Shown here: positions 24,201-39,200 of the stretch, one piece after another
Layout: the number at the start of each line of letters is the position of its first letter
How positions within the stretch are numbered: the stretch's first letter is position 1
Source of the DNA: Sinohyriopsis cumingii
Taxonomy: Eukaryota; Mollusca; Bivalvia; Unionida; Unionidae
DNA length: 64,000 nucleotides
Assembly: GCA_028554795.2 (NCBI GenBank)
Contig: CM068842.1
Span: forward strand, 24,400,590-24,464,589
Direction of reading: 5' to 3'
Translations under genes and position numbers: made by a program
The notes under the pieces: model-generated
Told to the model about the DNA's origin: nothing
Seen by the model: only the letters and a program-made list of their open reading frames with translations
Databases searched by the model: none

Positions 24201-27200
24201 TACACATAAATATGTGCCATTGACTTTTTGTCACATTAAACATGCACTAGATTTCCACTGCTGCTGGTACCTTGTATTAGCAAGGATGGAAAAAGTCATT
24301 ACAAGGACATATTTTACTTGTAGAAATGCAAATCATCCTGTCTAGTCAATGCATGTTGTATCATTTGCATAAAAGAGGGAAATACTTTGGAGAAAGAAAA
24401 TGAAATGAAGATTTTTTTATACCTTTTCAGGAGGTGTGTTGATAAGGCATTGTTTCTGTCACTAACGAACTTAATCCACACAAAATTCAACATGGCTTAT
24501 AGATCACATGATTTATGGTCATCCTATAATAGAATGTGGCAAAATCCAAGCTGTTCTGGTCTCACAGCAAACAAATGTGGTTATTGTTCTAAACAAGAAG
24601 AAATTAGAACTTGGAATAACAACTTTGAAGCAGAAAGAGAAGTGCAGCAAGTAATCACACAAAATACTGGAAGGAGGGTTGGCTTGTCACTTTGATGGCT
24701 TCAGGCATTGTTTTGACAATAACTACACATGATGAAACTCGAAGCTTCCAATTTGATTAGCTGCAGCAGCACTTCAATACTATATTTTATTTATTTGATA
24801 GCCATTGGAGTGACAGCCCAAACTGTAAGTTGTCCATTTCAACAGATTAGTGAGGTAGGATATACCTTATATATGTACCATTATACCACCTGAAGCCGTC
24901 AAAGAAATAAGCTGACTCTCCTTCTGGTGCTGTGTTGTTGCTGTCAATCATTGATCAAAGTTGGCAGGTATATAGAACTACATTTGTATGAAAAGGATAA
25001 GTCAGCTTCTGACAGACTTTGATATTGAGACATTTAACTGTCAGGACTTCAAACACATTTTACAGTTTATCAATACATGAATACATTCTTCTTTTTTCAG
25101 GATGAGGTCAGTTTTATTGGTCAGAATCCCAGCCTGTACGAGCGTAACAGAATCTCAGACTTTCACTTCCCCTTTGTCCATTTTAAACCTCTAAGGCCTG
25201 CCCCCATGTAATGGATCAAAATGAACCTCTAAGGCCTGCCCCCATGTAATGGATCAAGATGAACCTCCAAGGCCTGCCCCATGTAATGGATCAAGATGAA
25301 CCTCTAAGGCCTGCCCCCATGTAATGGATCAAAAATAAAGCTCTAAGGCCTGCCCCCAAATAATGGATCAAAATGATATTTGGGTCATAAAGTGGTTTTG
25401 GTAGATTGTTGGCAAATGATAAGAGAGAAAACAGATTGGATATGCTGCTTTATAGCCACGTTTTACATGTAATTGAAATGAAATTACGATAACTATTGTT
25501 CTGATACTGCTTTCAGGGTTGAGAAATACAGACCCACAAAGCTGAATGACATCGTTGGCAATGAGGAGACCATAACTAGACTGGAAGTATTTTCCAGAGA
25601 AGGAAATGTACCTAATGTCATTATTGCAGTAAGTATTGCTTACTCTTATTTGGTTCAAGATTTTTTTTGATTTTGCATGAGTTTTCTCTGTTTCAAATGA
25701 TCCAAGATGTTTACACAGTTAAGCCCTGTGGAAAACTCAACCCACCAGCTTAGAATCATCTTCGCTAGCCAAGGTTCTGATAACCTGTCTACACTTTGGC
25801 ATATCGAGCAGATATTTCTGAGCTTTTGGTCTGTGAATTTCATTGGATGTGGCAGCAAGCCACTGCATCCAATCAAAATCAAGTTGTTCAAATTTTAACA
25901 CTTTTCCTACCTGATCGAGACAAGGGGAACACTCAACTTGAATGTACTGATAGAAAAGCAATTTTCCAGAGTTGGTCCTTTTTAGGTCAGTTGTAACCAC
26001 TGTTTTCAGCAGATGTACAATATACCACACTATTGGTTAGTTGTCATTACATACTAAGGGAGTTAACACATGAAATCCAATAGATGTCGCTAGGACAAGC
26101 ACCAGTATAGCTATTCGATCCGCCAAGGTGTAGATAGGGTTATCGGAACCTTGGCTAGTGAAGATGGCTTAGAATGCACAGTTTCCCAATTTGTTGTCTT
26201 TGGTCTGACGAGGTGTGGGACTTTATATAAAGATGCCACATGATTAAAAGGAGGAGGACAGGCTCCTCTTCATTCTTGTCTTCAGTGGATGACTCCCTGT
26301 TCCCAGGATGGGTATGGATTCCTTCCCATGTTGGGAAAGACTACAGCCCCCATTGGGCAAGAACATTCTTTGACCTCCAAGATTTAGAGATCTCCTAGGG
26401 ACCAAGGATGATTGATGATTGTTAAGAAGCTATCAGTGGAGGTGAAAGTTCCATCATTGGCAGTTTCCTAGGGAGTAAAAACACTTAAGAGCAAGTTGTA
26501 CCCCCATCCCCCCTTTATGACTGAGATTATCCAATTGCACCTTCCTAAGAGGGAATACCAACGATCTTGTTCAGATAAATCTGATGTGTGCAGGTCCATC
26601 AGACTGTCACAGTCCGACTGGGCACAGGTCATCAGAACCAGTCATCCATCTATCACTGACCAGGTTTTTCATTATTGGTTTTGGAAAAGAGATTGTGTAG
26701 ATACCTCCCCATTCCTGTGTTATTATTTAAGCCAGATAGGGAGTCATGTTGGACTCGCCTAAATAGTGCGGGAGATTGGATTGGCATCCCTCACCCCTGT
26801 GTTCCCTTTTAGTCCTTTTGCAAAGTGGGTCTTCCCTCCCTGTATAGCACCCTGAATGTCTCCCTTGGTTCCAAAAGGTTGCAGGAGCATGGTGATTTGT
26901 TGACATGCACATCTTCATTTGATGACCATGGTACTGACCAAGTTTCACAGCAATCCATCAGAGCTATTGCATTCACAGGATGGAAAGATAAATGACCACA
27001 GGAATCCTATTTACAGGGTATCCATGCTACTAGGTAATCAGGAACAAGCTGTAAGAAAGATTAGGTTTGTTTCGAAGACAAAAAAGTCCATTATTTTGCA
27101 AATAGTAGAGAAAAATGGGTAAATTCAGCGGTAACTAGATGGCAGATTTTCTTTTCTACATAAATGACTTACAATTGAACTGATCCCAGATTAAATTGTA

Positions 27201-30200
27201 TGGAGTTCTTACCCAAATTTACAGAGGTTGCAGAACTCTTCAGTCATTTGAGATACAATTGCTTTATGGATGATGCTTAGCATAAACATATTTGTATAGT
27301 TAATCCAAGTACTCATGTGATTGGATTGGTCACATAGACTACTTATCCCTTAATGTGCTCCTTATAGGTATCTTTTATTATGTGGAAGAAAAGAAGACCA
27401 GTCTCGCATCAAAGTGTGCTAATAGTTTGTCTGCAATTTGTGATCTCCGTAAATGTTGGAGAAAACTTGTAAAGCTCATCTTCCCCAGTTTTCTTTTAAT
27501 CTGAAAATGTATTGTGATAAATCATTGCTTATTATTTTGTAGTTCACACTGGGAACAAGGTGTTCAGCATTGTCATCAGTAGTAACCTTTGACAAACTTT
27601 CCTTTGTGGTGCATTTTAGTATCAGATCTTGTTACGTCATAGAAATATACTGACTTTTGGGGCAATCACTTGCTCTGGATGTGCATGACATTGCATTCAT
27701 TATACAGTCTATATTGAGTAGATGGAAGGGCACCAATCAGACAAAAGCAGGCTAAGGGAAACCACTGTTCTTCTTGCTCTTAAATAGTAAAAATTGGTTG
27801 TGCCAAGGAAAAATTTACTACCTATTTGGCCCCGTGCCAAGTCGATGCAAATTCACACCTTTAGAAAATTGGTATACATTTTGTAACTTGAACAAGCTCT
27901 GAAGCTCAGCATTTCTTAACATCTAACAGCCATCAATTATCGATTGTCAATTTTTTCCTGCTTGTTGTCAATAGTTCAGTATTTGTTTTAGCTGTACTGG
28001 TCATAGACCAGACGAGCTTACAGGATGGTCTGTTGTCCATCTATCTGTTAGTGCAAGTTTGTTATTGCTGCTCCTCCTGAGCTACTTGGAGGATTGTCAT
28101 GAAACTTTACACACACATTCATCCATTGGTCGGGTTGTTCCAACATGAAAACAGTGCCCCTTGGGCATCCAAATATGGTGGTCACCAGATTTTCTTGAAA
28201 ATCTTATCTCAACTCCTCCTAAACTATCATATTAAGATATGGTTTTCAGTCATGATGACTAAGTTGGTTTTAAAGAAAATGGGGTAGATCTTAATTACAT
28301 TATGACTGCCACAATGACCATCTGTACAAATTTGTTATTGCTACTCCATTTGAATGAAAAGTTTTCACCAGAAGACTTTTTATGATGTGTAGTTGGTCCA
28401 GAATGAAAATGGTGTCCGTCAGATGTTCAGCATGGCAACCACAGCGGCCATCATGAAAATATTGTTGTCCCTTCTCCTGAATGAATGGTCATATGAAAAT
28501 GGAGACTTTACTTAACTTCTTATGATATTTAATTGGTCTTAATTGTGTCATTCAGACATTCATTGTGCCTGCCACAGTGATCATCTAGAAAATCTTGTTA
28601 TCACTACTTTTCATAGATGGTTGGTCGTATTGCCATCAAGTTTTTACCAAAATACTTATGATGTCTTGTTTTTATGAAATAGAAATTATGTCAGTTTGAT
28701 AACTCCAGACAAACATGACAGCTAATTTGCCATGAGTGGTCACCTAACTCAAAATTTCTGGTTTTGCTGCCTTTAATTTTCATTGAAAAATACATAATTT
28801 AATTATCTTTAATTCCATTCATTTTGGACATTTGCAACTTTTTTTTATTTTAGACAAATAGTTTCCTTATTTTTTAGAGTTCACAAATTTTTTTTTATAT
28901 AAAGAAAAAGGTCATACATGTACAATGCAAATTTTGCCGAAGTCACCATCTTGTAGATCAGTGGATACCTGTACTTGGTTTTGTTGCATTTCTCCTCTTT
29001 GCACCACTTTCCAAATGGAAATCTATAACCAGTTTTTCTTAAAGTCGTTTCATATTAGTTAAGGTGACTGACATTGAACTCAAATGTTGTTTACTACATA
29101 CAGTTTTGACATTTTTATGTTTGACAGGGTCCACCAGGTACAGGCAAGACCACAAGTATTTTATGTCTCGCTCGAGCATTACTGGGAGCCTCATACAGAG
29201 ATGCTGTCTTGGAATTAAATGCTTCAAATGATAGGTAAGTGTTAAATATAGATTTTAAAGATATTCTTGTGGTGATTGTTGATTCTGAATGACATGTATG
29301 AAACTAATTTATTATGCAGCAATAAATCTTAATAAAACATTTTATGAAATATGTACAGATTTCTTTGCTCTCTAGAGTAAATTCTGTCATCCAAGCTAAC
29401 ATGAGGCTCCCAGGGTGCACAATCATGTGATTCACACAAAATTTGTGCAAATTCAGTGATTCGTGAGAACTCCCACAAATTAATTCAAATTAATTCAGTA
29501 TGCGCATATGAAAATGTACTTGATGCTGTGTTCAACTTTGTTCAGCCACTCACCCTTAAAGTGCTTGTAGAAATATTGTAGCACTTTCCAAGTGTAATTT
29601 TTTGTAACAGTTACTGTTTACACATCTGGTTTCTTTGGCTTGACATGAATGGTTGTTAAAGTAAATTTGATTTGATTGGCACATTGGGACCCATAACAAA
29701 CATTGTGTCGAGGTTCGAACCTTGCATCAAAGCTATCAAGAAGACCAAAAATGGCTAATTTCCAGCTTTGTTCATCTTTATACGATGATTTAGTTGAGGA
29801 AATATTGGCTGATCTTAGTAATTAAGGCAGTTTATTTTTAAAGTTAGAAAATACATCAGATTATAGGAGCAGGGGAAAGTGTTAATGGAGATACCAGTGG
29901 CTAATTTTGTACCAAACGATGGTATTAAATATGATTCCAATGTACATACTGGATGGACAAAAACAGATGTCAAGGTAAACCCTTCATTTTTGTGGTATTT
30001 CAAAATTAAATGTAGCAAAGACAAATCAGATATACAGACAATTTAAAAGTATAGTTTACTTTTCATTTTATTTCTTTTCTTGTCATAATTTAGCCCTGTG
30101 GGATCATGTGCTACAAAACCTTATGGCCCTAGCATAAAGATTATAACATTTAATAAATAAGAGTCTAAAATGAAGTTAAAAAGTAAAGATATTCATTTGA

Positions 30201-33200
30201 TCAAAACCCCTCGGTTTGAACAAGTAGACTAGGGTATTAATGGACTCAAAATCCTAATACAGCATTGTGAAATAGTAACTCTGGCATAGTCAGTAGAGTA
30301 CTAATTCAAGAAAGTTCAACTTTAGCAAAGCTTATATTTGTGAAAATCTTGTTTTGAAACAGAATTATACAAAAGACAGCACCTGTAACATAAAAAAAGG
30401 GGGTGTTCACTTTGCATTACAGAGCAGTATTCATCCACAGATAAGAAACAGGTTAAGCTGAGAAACTATGAACAGATTAATGCTTATCCAACTAGAGGCA
30501 ACATCTCAGTGGATGAGGAAGAAAGAGAGATGGAAATTGAAGTGTTATTAAATTTGAACCATTGCTATTTCTCCCACCCTCATTCATTTTTGTTTTTATC
30601 CCCACTTATTTTTGTGACAATGGGGGACCCCCCCCCCCCCCATGATAAAATCCTTGGAACATCTCTGATGAGTAATATCAGACCCACTTGGTCTTCGGTT
30701 ATAGAAGTGGAATCTTTTACTACAAGAATTTCACATCACATAGATTCGGATGTCATGCAGGATGGTCCATGTGACTTTTTGTGGAGCCTGTTTGCAGGAA
30801 AAGATTCCAGTGTTGCCTTCCTCAACAGATAGTGAATAACATGTTCCCCATGACATGTACCTTAACACAACTTTTCTTGCATCCTTGTTAGCAGGAAAGT
30901 GAGACATAACAGTTTCTTCACCACCTAACAGTGGCATCTACATTTTCTTAAAATTTGGGTCAAAGTTGTGTGTTTGCATATGTTTCCCAGACCTGCTGAT
31001 AGATTCTCATCATACTTGGCATGAATCATTATAAAGCTACGACAATTCTTTCTGTGATATACTCACTTGCTCCTTTTTGACCTTGGGTTCAAAGTCAGCC
31101 CATCATAAGGAAAAACATAATGCTGTGATTTTTGCACAATAGCTCGAGTTTGCCATAAAGTGCTATTACCAAACTTAAAAGAAGTTGGCATTGGTAACAA
31201 GGAAGAAACAATTTCTAGCTGAAAAGTTCAAATTTCATGGTCACATGGACAGTGTTATGTATATTTAATTTTTATTATTTGTTGGCCTTTCTTAATGATT
31301 AAATGTTACATACATCTGTATTTGGTACTCGACCTTTTCCATAATCAAGTTCTGACTAGGGACATTTATTTTGTAAACAATTGAGTTCATGACGCAGAGG
31401 TCTTGGAAATGCATATTTGGATGCATATTTTTTTATCTGGAATGCAGAAAATCACTTACGCAGGAGCCCTCCATACGCTTGCAATAGCTGGGCAGCAAAT
31501 TCAATGACTTGCCATATATGCCAACCATTATGCTTTTGGCATAATTCTTATGCTTTTTTTCCCTAAATTATGCCTTTCACATAAATGTATTCGGATTATG
31601 CGTTTTTGATATATCCCCCTCCAAATTAATAATTTGTTTTCTCATTTTTATTAACATCCCATTAATACACAGACAGAAAAGACGGCTTCTAACTACGACA
31701 TAAGAGTATTCTTGTCTGTAGACTCACATGCACTTTCCTAACAGTATTATGTTCTATTTATAGCAGCTGCCTTATTTCAAAGAAACAGGCTGGTTCTACT
31801 TTCACACCTTTGACCTCGGTTTCTATTTATAGCAGCTGTATGGCTTAGGGGAGAACAGACTGGTTTTCTAACTTGTAATCTTTGTTTGCAGATTCTTTGT
31901 TCAAATTAATATCTGGTACAGAACCAGTCTGTATGTATTTGGTCCTAAAAGTCAAGTCGGATGTATTGTTGTTGATGCATGTGTTAGAGCAAAAATGTTT
32001 TCAGATAATTTCACAGATGGAGTAGAAAAGACGAAAAATCTATTCAGAGATGAATACATGAATTACATATTACAGTGTTCCATTCTAGGGTAGCTTCAAG
32101 CCCCTTGTAGGCTGTGTGGAAAGGATTTTAATATTGGTCATGGTAAAACAAAGAAACTTGAATTAGCTCATTTTACTAACTCCAATACTAAGGTAACTTC
32201 TTCTTTTTTTTACAGCAGAACTAAATTGTGGACATGAATTTTATAAATGTAGAGTTGTTATATACAGAGTTCTTAATAGAACACGGACTACCCCTAACGG
32301 TAGAAGACTACATTGGTCCTTTGTTCAAATGGATGTTTCCTGAAAATATGCATGTGCAAGAACAAAATCATCTAACATTGTTAGGTGTTAGCAGAAGATA
32401 CTTAACTTAAAATTGCAGAAGCCATGAAAATTGGGTCGTTTAATATTGCAACAGACAGGAGCAGTGATTATGACAAAAGTTGTACCCAGTCTGTGTAAGA
32501 AAGTGACAACGAAAAGGGCAAAGTCAGAGTGCTCTTCCTTCATTACCAGAATGAACAGTTGATTCCACTGGAAAAAACAATTTTTTATTTGCTTGATAAT
32601 GCTTTGAATAAATATAAGTAGGCAGAACTGTATGGGGTTTTCAGCTGATGCTGCATCAGTGATGACTGGAATTCATAAAGGAGTTGCTTTCTATATTTTG
32701 AAAATTGTCTCCATCATTGTTCTTATCAGGTTGTCTCTGTCATATGATGCACCATGCTGCAGGGAAGGCTGCTGATAAATTAGAAGGAGAACTCTGGAAG
32801 TATCAAGTTGGCATGCTACCTAACAATGTACTTCATGTGGACAGAGTTAATTTTTTTCATCTTATTTCCCAGCTAAAAGACCCAGTAAATGGAAGATGTA
32901 AATTTCCTCTTCTATGTCAGGTTATGAAAGGAATATTGGTTCTTTATCTTTCTAATGCTGACTGAGAGATTGTTTGGAATTGTAGTGAATTCAGACCAGA
33001 ACATTTTTGGACTATATTGTGATACATCAAAAGACAGTACATCATTACACTTAAGGCCATTGGCATATTACCACATTCAAGACTACAGGCTCATCAACAA
33101 ATTCAATATTGGAAGTTATTTAGAATGCCACTGAATTTTTAAATTAGAACTTCATTGGTTTGGACTTGGGATTGAACTTTTCGGACTATTGGGGATTTAA

Positions 33201-36200
33201 TCACAATACTACAAGTTCATTTTAAGTTTTTCACTTTGTATTCTAGAGAAGTAAATTATTTGTTGAATTTTACAAAACTTTTTGTTTTTAGTTCTTTTCT
33301 GTTACTTAGTTTATGACCATTGAGTCATAACAACTGAAAGAAGGAAACCTATCCACAGAATAACTCAATCTCTACATCAGGTACAATAATGGAAATTTAG
33401 AAATAGTTGGCAATTGATGTAAGAAAGATGCATTGATTTGGTTACAATAATTCTTTGAAGAAATATGGCTTATGTACAGTGTCTTGAGTTCATTATAACC
33501 TATCTTGCCCAGATTTTATGGCTGGTTTGAATTTGAGACATAGAAGATACATATTCATTCTGGGGTCAAAAGTTGAGGTAACAGAATTAATGAAGAAATA
33601 AAAGATTTCCACAAAGCTACATGATTTTTTGCACCAAATGCATCGACTAAACTTTTCAAATGGCTTGCATTTGAGATGAAGACACCTATTGATTTTATTC
33701 TTTAAAGGTCAAAGGCCAATGTCAGATGTACTCCAGAAATTAAAATGGTTTTCACAAAATTACTTATTCATTCTGGGGTCAAAAGTTGAGGTAACAGAAT
33801 TAATGAAGAAATAAAAAGATTTCCACAAAGCTACGTAATTTTTTGCACCAAATGCATCGACTTAACTTTTCAAATGGCTTGCATTTGAGATGAAGACACC
33901 TATTGATTTTGGTCTTTAAAGGTCAAAGGCCAATGTCAGTTGTACTCCAGGAAGTAAAATGGTTTCCACAAAATTACTCAAGTCCTTTTCCAACAACCAT
34001 AAACAAACTTTGTGGATAGCTGCATTTGAGACATAATAGACACTTATTGATTATGGGCTAAATATGTCAAAGATCAAGGTCGCTGAGACTAAATAATAAA
34101 ATAGCTTCTGTAATATAACTTGTGTTGGTCAGAATATAATGTAGCATTTGTGGTACTTTTGTTTTATTTGCCTGCATTTCATAAACCAATTCTTAGTGAA
34201 TTTTGTTCATACCTATGGTTAATCATTATGAAACTGCAACATGTTGGCATAACCTTGTGATCATTGAGTCATGGTTGTAGAGAAATGCTTTGATTTATAG
34301 CTCAGTGCACAGGCCTTCTTGTTTGGATAATCACTTCGCTCATTTGTAAGTCAAGTTAAACTGCAAACGAGAATGATCAGGCTCTGTCATAGCATAATGC
34401 ACTTGCAAATCAGGGTCTGTGTTGTTTGTTCTACTGACTTCTCCTAAATGCACACACCATAATCTGTCAGCACATTATGCAACAGCAGATCTATATGCAG
34501 TTTGCAGTTGGACTCATCTTATAAGTGAGTACATATATAGTATATTTCTGTCACTTGTGTATATAAGATAGAAAATGCAATGATCATGAAATGATTGCAT
34601 TATTGTTACAGTACATGATCTTTTGTTTTCCAGAGGTATTGATGTGGTAAGAAACAAGATCAAGATGTTTGCTCAGCAGAAAGTAACCTTGCCGAAAGGT
34701 CGCCATAAGATTATCATCCTAGATGAAGCAGACAGGTTTGCATTTTTTTAAAACCTGGATTTTAAAAAAGTATCCATTTAAAACGAAGAAGCTAAAGTGT
34801 TCATACAGCTTGTTGAAAATGAAAGCAGACTCAAATACTGAAATGATTGCCATGAATCATTATAACTATTGCCGTTATGAGTTGTTAAAATGCAGTTTAC
34901 TCATTGAGACATATGTGCCCCATCTAGTCATAAAGTAGTAGCGTAATTATCACAGGCACGTATGATGCAGAGTTGCTAATTTATTTACTTTTTCCATCAT
35001 TATATATGTAAAGTCAGTTGTTGAGTCAGACTGTGGCATTTTTTCTGTTTACATGGCTATTGTTCTAGACACAATTATTTTAGCAGACAATGAAATTGTA
35101 GAAAACAGTGGTACAGTCTGACTATGCAGCAACTAATTTAGATTATAGAATGTTGGAAGTGAATATTTAATGCAGAAATTATTAAATCCACTGCCAGAGC
35201 ACCTGTGTTCATTATAAGCCTTCCCTTAATTTCTCATGCTCATATACCAGTCTTTGAACCCAGGCAGAGTATACCAAAGAGTTATAAAAATGATACTAAC
35301 AGCTGCCTTGCTAGGCGCTCAGCATTAAGAGGTTTGTGTTAGGACTGGTTGGCCTGGTGTCAGGATAATGTGACTGGGTGGGACATAATGCACATGTCTG
35401 CGGCATGATGCCTCAGTGCTAGACATCACTATAAACTGCCACACTGCAGACATCATAATAATATGATAGAAAAATTGTTAAAGCGATGTTAAAAATCCAA
35501 ATCACACATAAACACACACACACACACACCAGTCCTCTCTTCAACATTTTTATAAAACAGTTGAGTCTGCATTTTTTTCCTTCTTGTAAGCTGCTATAGA
35601 ATTAAGATGGAAGTGATTTTTGCTGAATAAATATCTTCATAGCATTTCTCTTCCTGACTATATGCTTTACCTAGTGCCCGTCAATGAGCAATGGTGTTCA
35701 TATCATCCCATGAAATTGATCCTCTTGTGCATATTTTGCTAAAAGTGCACACTATTCAGCATGCACAAGTCATTCAGACTAAAATAAACCCTTATGATTT
35801 TTATCTTATTCTCTGAGGGGGGAAGGCAGGTTTAAGTACTGGTGCCATGGGGGAAACTTTCTTGTACCAAACATAACCAATATGGATCAATGCTTCAAAG
35901 ACACAGCAAAACAAGGAACTCTGATGTTTGGTGTTAAAGATCAAAGGCCGAAATCACAATGATTAAAGAAGAAAAATGGTTTCTACACAATAACACAGTT
36001 CTACATCACATACCTATATCAACCTGGCAAGGAAGAAAAATGTCAGATTTCAAAGTCATAGGTCAGTGCCACTTTGGATAGAAAATTGTTTCTGCACAAA
36101 ATGTCAGTTCTTAACCAGTACCTTCACCAAAGGTTCATTGTTGACTTGACACATTGTGTAAGAAAATAGCCTACCGATTTTTGGGTGAACAAGTCAGAAG

Positions 36201-39200
36201 TCAAGAACACTTTGACTTCGAAGACATGGCTTTTGCATAATAAGTTTTAGAATGTGTATTTTGACATAGTTTGTTTAATTCTTACAATTAAGACATGAAA
36301 AAGAGGTCTGTTGATTTTGGGGTCCAAAGGCAAAGATCAGTGTGGCTCAGAGAAAAATGGAGTTTACAGAGTAATCTTTGTTTTAGAGAAAGTTTCTTGA
36401 CCAAACTTTGTGAAGGGGTTTATCCTTAGGGTTGTAAAGAAGTCTATAGGGTGTATTGATCAGAGAAAATAATAGTTTCTGCACTGTAGCTTTACTTGGA
36501 GACAACATTGAAACCCACTGGTTAATAATCTGTCAAAAATGTCCTGCTAGTGCATAAAAATAAGGGGAGTGTGCATTTAATGCTTGTTCACAAGCCCATT
36601 ATTATGTAGTTTATGACTTTGGGTGGGGGTGGGGGTAATGTTGAGGGCATATTCAAGCTCAGATGTTGCAATAATGAAAGACAATGAACCCTTTATTATC
36701 AAATTGACTCGAGTCACTTTTGTAAAACAAAATTTATTCATATTTTTTCAGTATGACAGATGGTGCACAGCAGGCCCTGAGGAGAACTATGGAAATTTAC
36801 TCCAAAACTACACGTTTTGCTTTGGCATGTAATGCATCAGATAAAATCATAGGTGAGGGATTAAGTCTTTTTTGTCAAAGATATACTTGCCTGATAGAAA
36901 GTTAATTCCTAATTCTCTGATGCTTACTTTATAGGTTTGATCAGTTGTTTCATTTCTCACATACATTATCGGATGACATTAACATTAGGAAAAAATATTC
37001 TCATCTACCTCCAAATCCAGCCATCCATGAAAGACAAAAATACTTTCTATCTGCATATGATATAAGTGAGCAAAAGTAACTTTTTCTGATTAACTCCGTT
37101 TGTTCCTGCTAGATAACCATCTATATCCTGGATGTAGGAAGTTTAAAATTTCATTTGCAATAGTTTCATCATAGGTAACTTCCTCTTAAAACAAGGGGGA
37201 GGAAATCATCGGACAAGAAGTTGTCCAACACGTACAAAATCGTCTGCTGCCCAACATGTCAGCTTGCCACTAGAACAAGATTCTCACAAAATTTCCCAGT
37301 GTATAGTCTGTTTCTAAATTCTTTAGTATTTTTTCCCCATAAACAAGACGTTGTAAACACATTACACCCTATTAATTGTTGTTTCTCTTCCACTTAATAG
37401 TTCATTTTTTAAAATATAAAATATTGAATTTTACTAATTTTTTTTACAAGATTGGTTTAGTTGGCTTAATATCGTTTGCCATTTATTGGCATTATGGTTC
37501 ATTTTTGTAAAACTAGCTATAAACCTGATCAAATTACTCGACTGAACTGCTGACAGAAACGGTCCAAAGTAATGTATTTCATTTCTATAGCCCGATGGAT
37601 AAACATTACATCTTTTCAAAGCTGTGCGCAGTATTGGCCGACAGATCGTGAGTCATGAAAACACGGTGGTGGTATCCTGTGTGTCCAAAAATAATATCAT
37701 TTTGAACAGAATATTGTGGTGACAATTGCCTCTTTTTAAATGGTGAACATTACAGTATTTTATTTTTGTCAATTGGTCGAATTCGGTATGTTTTACTGCA
37801 GTATTGGAGACAGAAACCTTAGGTGAGCAGAAATGCCCGACAGCATTGTATATATTAATAAACGATATGAGCTCCTGTATCATTACATGTTTGGGAACTG
37901 GTTTAACGAATTACAAGAAAAGTTGATTTTACAGAAAATTCAGTCCTTGTTTATACAACAAGCATCTGACTTAAAATAATCGACTCATTCTTAACTGTAA
38001 TCAAGTTAGCAATGCAACCAAGGAAAACGTGTACTTCAAAAAATAAAGAGCTTGGTTTCACAGATGTGGACCATTGTGGGCAAGCGAGTTTCAGAGAATT
38101 CCTAACTGGCACTTAAGAGATATCCTTGAGGATGACAACATCAGTATTTTTACTAAAAGAACAATACAAAAATTGAGTTTTGACAGAGACGATTGTGAAG
38201 AAAGAAAGGGAATCTTGTTTGGTGCTGTATCAACAGTTAGTCTAGTTACCTGCTACTTTGACTCCCAACTGGCACTGTAAGTACCATTCCGCGAACCAGG
38301 CTAATCAACAAAACAAAAAGCAGTGACGTAATACACAGATATTTTCACATACACGAGAAGGTTGTTGAAACCAGTTGGAACGATCTTTCATATTTGATCT
38401 TTCATATTTGAACATTTTGAAAATAAATGCTATTTATACAGAATAACGAACAACTTCAAAAAGTTCAAAACACAGCTGCTTGGATCATACTTAGAGTACC
38501 ACGATTAGAGCACACCTCCCCGCTGCTCTGTACCCTACACTGGCTATCCATTCGATCCAGAAACAAACACAAAATTTGTTCTCTGTGCTACGTTTCACTG
38601 TCGGACTCTAGTCCAACATACCTATCCGACCTCACCTGTGTGTACAGACCAGCAAGATACTTACATTCCTCTTCTGACAATCATATACTCATTATTCCCA
38701 CTATGAAAACAAAGTCATATGGACAGCGTTCTTTTGCATACCAGGGCCCAGCAACGTGGAATGAATTGCCAACTGAACTTAGACACAAAGACACAGTGAT
38801 CACATTCAAGAGTGCTCTCAAAACTCACTTATTTCGACTGCAAGAACAAACTTAAAAACCTAATGTTTCCTACCTTAAATATTCTCAGCATGTTTTTTTC
38901 TATGTTTTCTAATTTCATGCTGTTTGTGTTTGTAATCACATTATGTTTTTTTTATCTTATTAGTGTTGTCTCATGTTGTAAAGCGCTTAGAGCTTCTAAA
39001 AATTAGGCGCTATACAAAGTCCTCATTTTTTTATTATTATTAGAAAAAGCACGTTATTAACAGTTATTATCGATGTGATTGTAAAACGAGTATTTGGTCA
39101 TTAAATAGACCAGTTCCCTATCCTTATCTCCCCCCCACCAGTTTTCTCGATATCTAAGTGGAAGTTTTTCAATTCTTTTGAGGTCTCTCAGTAACTCATG

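Larger units (their letters stand above)
12201..25516 (+). other. RFC2 intron 1 (13.3 kb)
   Basis: Holds a perfect hairpin (13262), a fold-back element arm (14070), a SINE (18044), transposase fragments (18732 and 20250), minisatellites (20931 and 25186) and dispersed repeat copy 2 (22731), all listed separately. The remaining parts, about 14300-18000 and 23000-25180, are AT-rich with no recognised exon or RNA gene. Splicing is phase 2. Confidence 0.85.
25629..29127 (+). other. RFC2 intron 2 (3.5 kb)
   Basis: Contains a 411-bp MITE (25757) and a degenerate tandem repeat (28010-28760). The rest (26176-28009) shows only unremarkable open frames. Confidence 0.85.
29235..34633 (+). other. RFC2 intron 3 (5.4 kb)
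   Basis: Holds a hAT-like pseudogene (31513-33000) and a 213-bp tandem duplication (33552). In the rest (29235-31512) I note only a C14 tract at 30628-30641 and no gene. Confidence 0.85.
34736..36751 (+). other. RFC2 intron 4 (2.0 kb)
   Basis: Contains dispersed repeat family 1 copy 3 and a degenerate repeat. A G-rich run, GGGTGGGGGTGGGGGT (36621-36636), lies 115 bp before exon 5. Confidence 0.85.

Noticed and set aside
30509-30832. 107-codon + strand frame
   Set aside because: Spans a C14 tract; composition not protein-like; no splice context.
36621-36636. G3-T-G5-T-G5 run as a G-quadruplex
   Set aside because: Only three G runs of useful length; isolated in an intron without other support.
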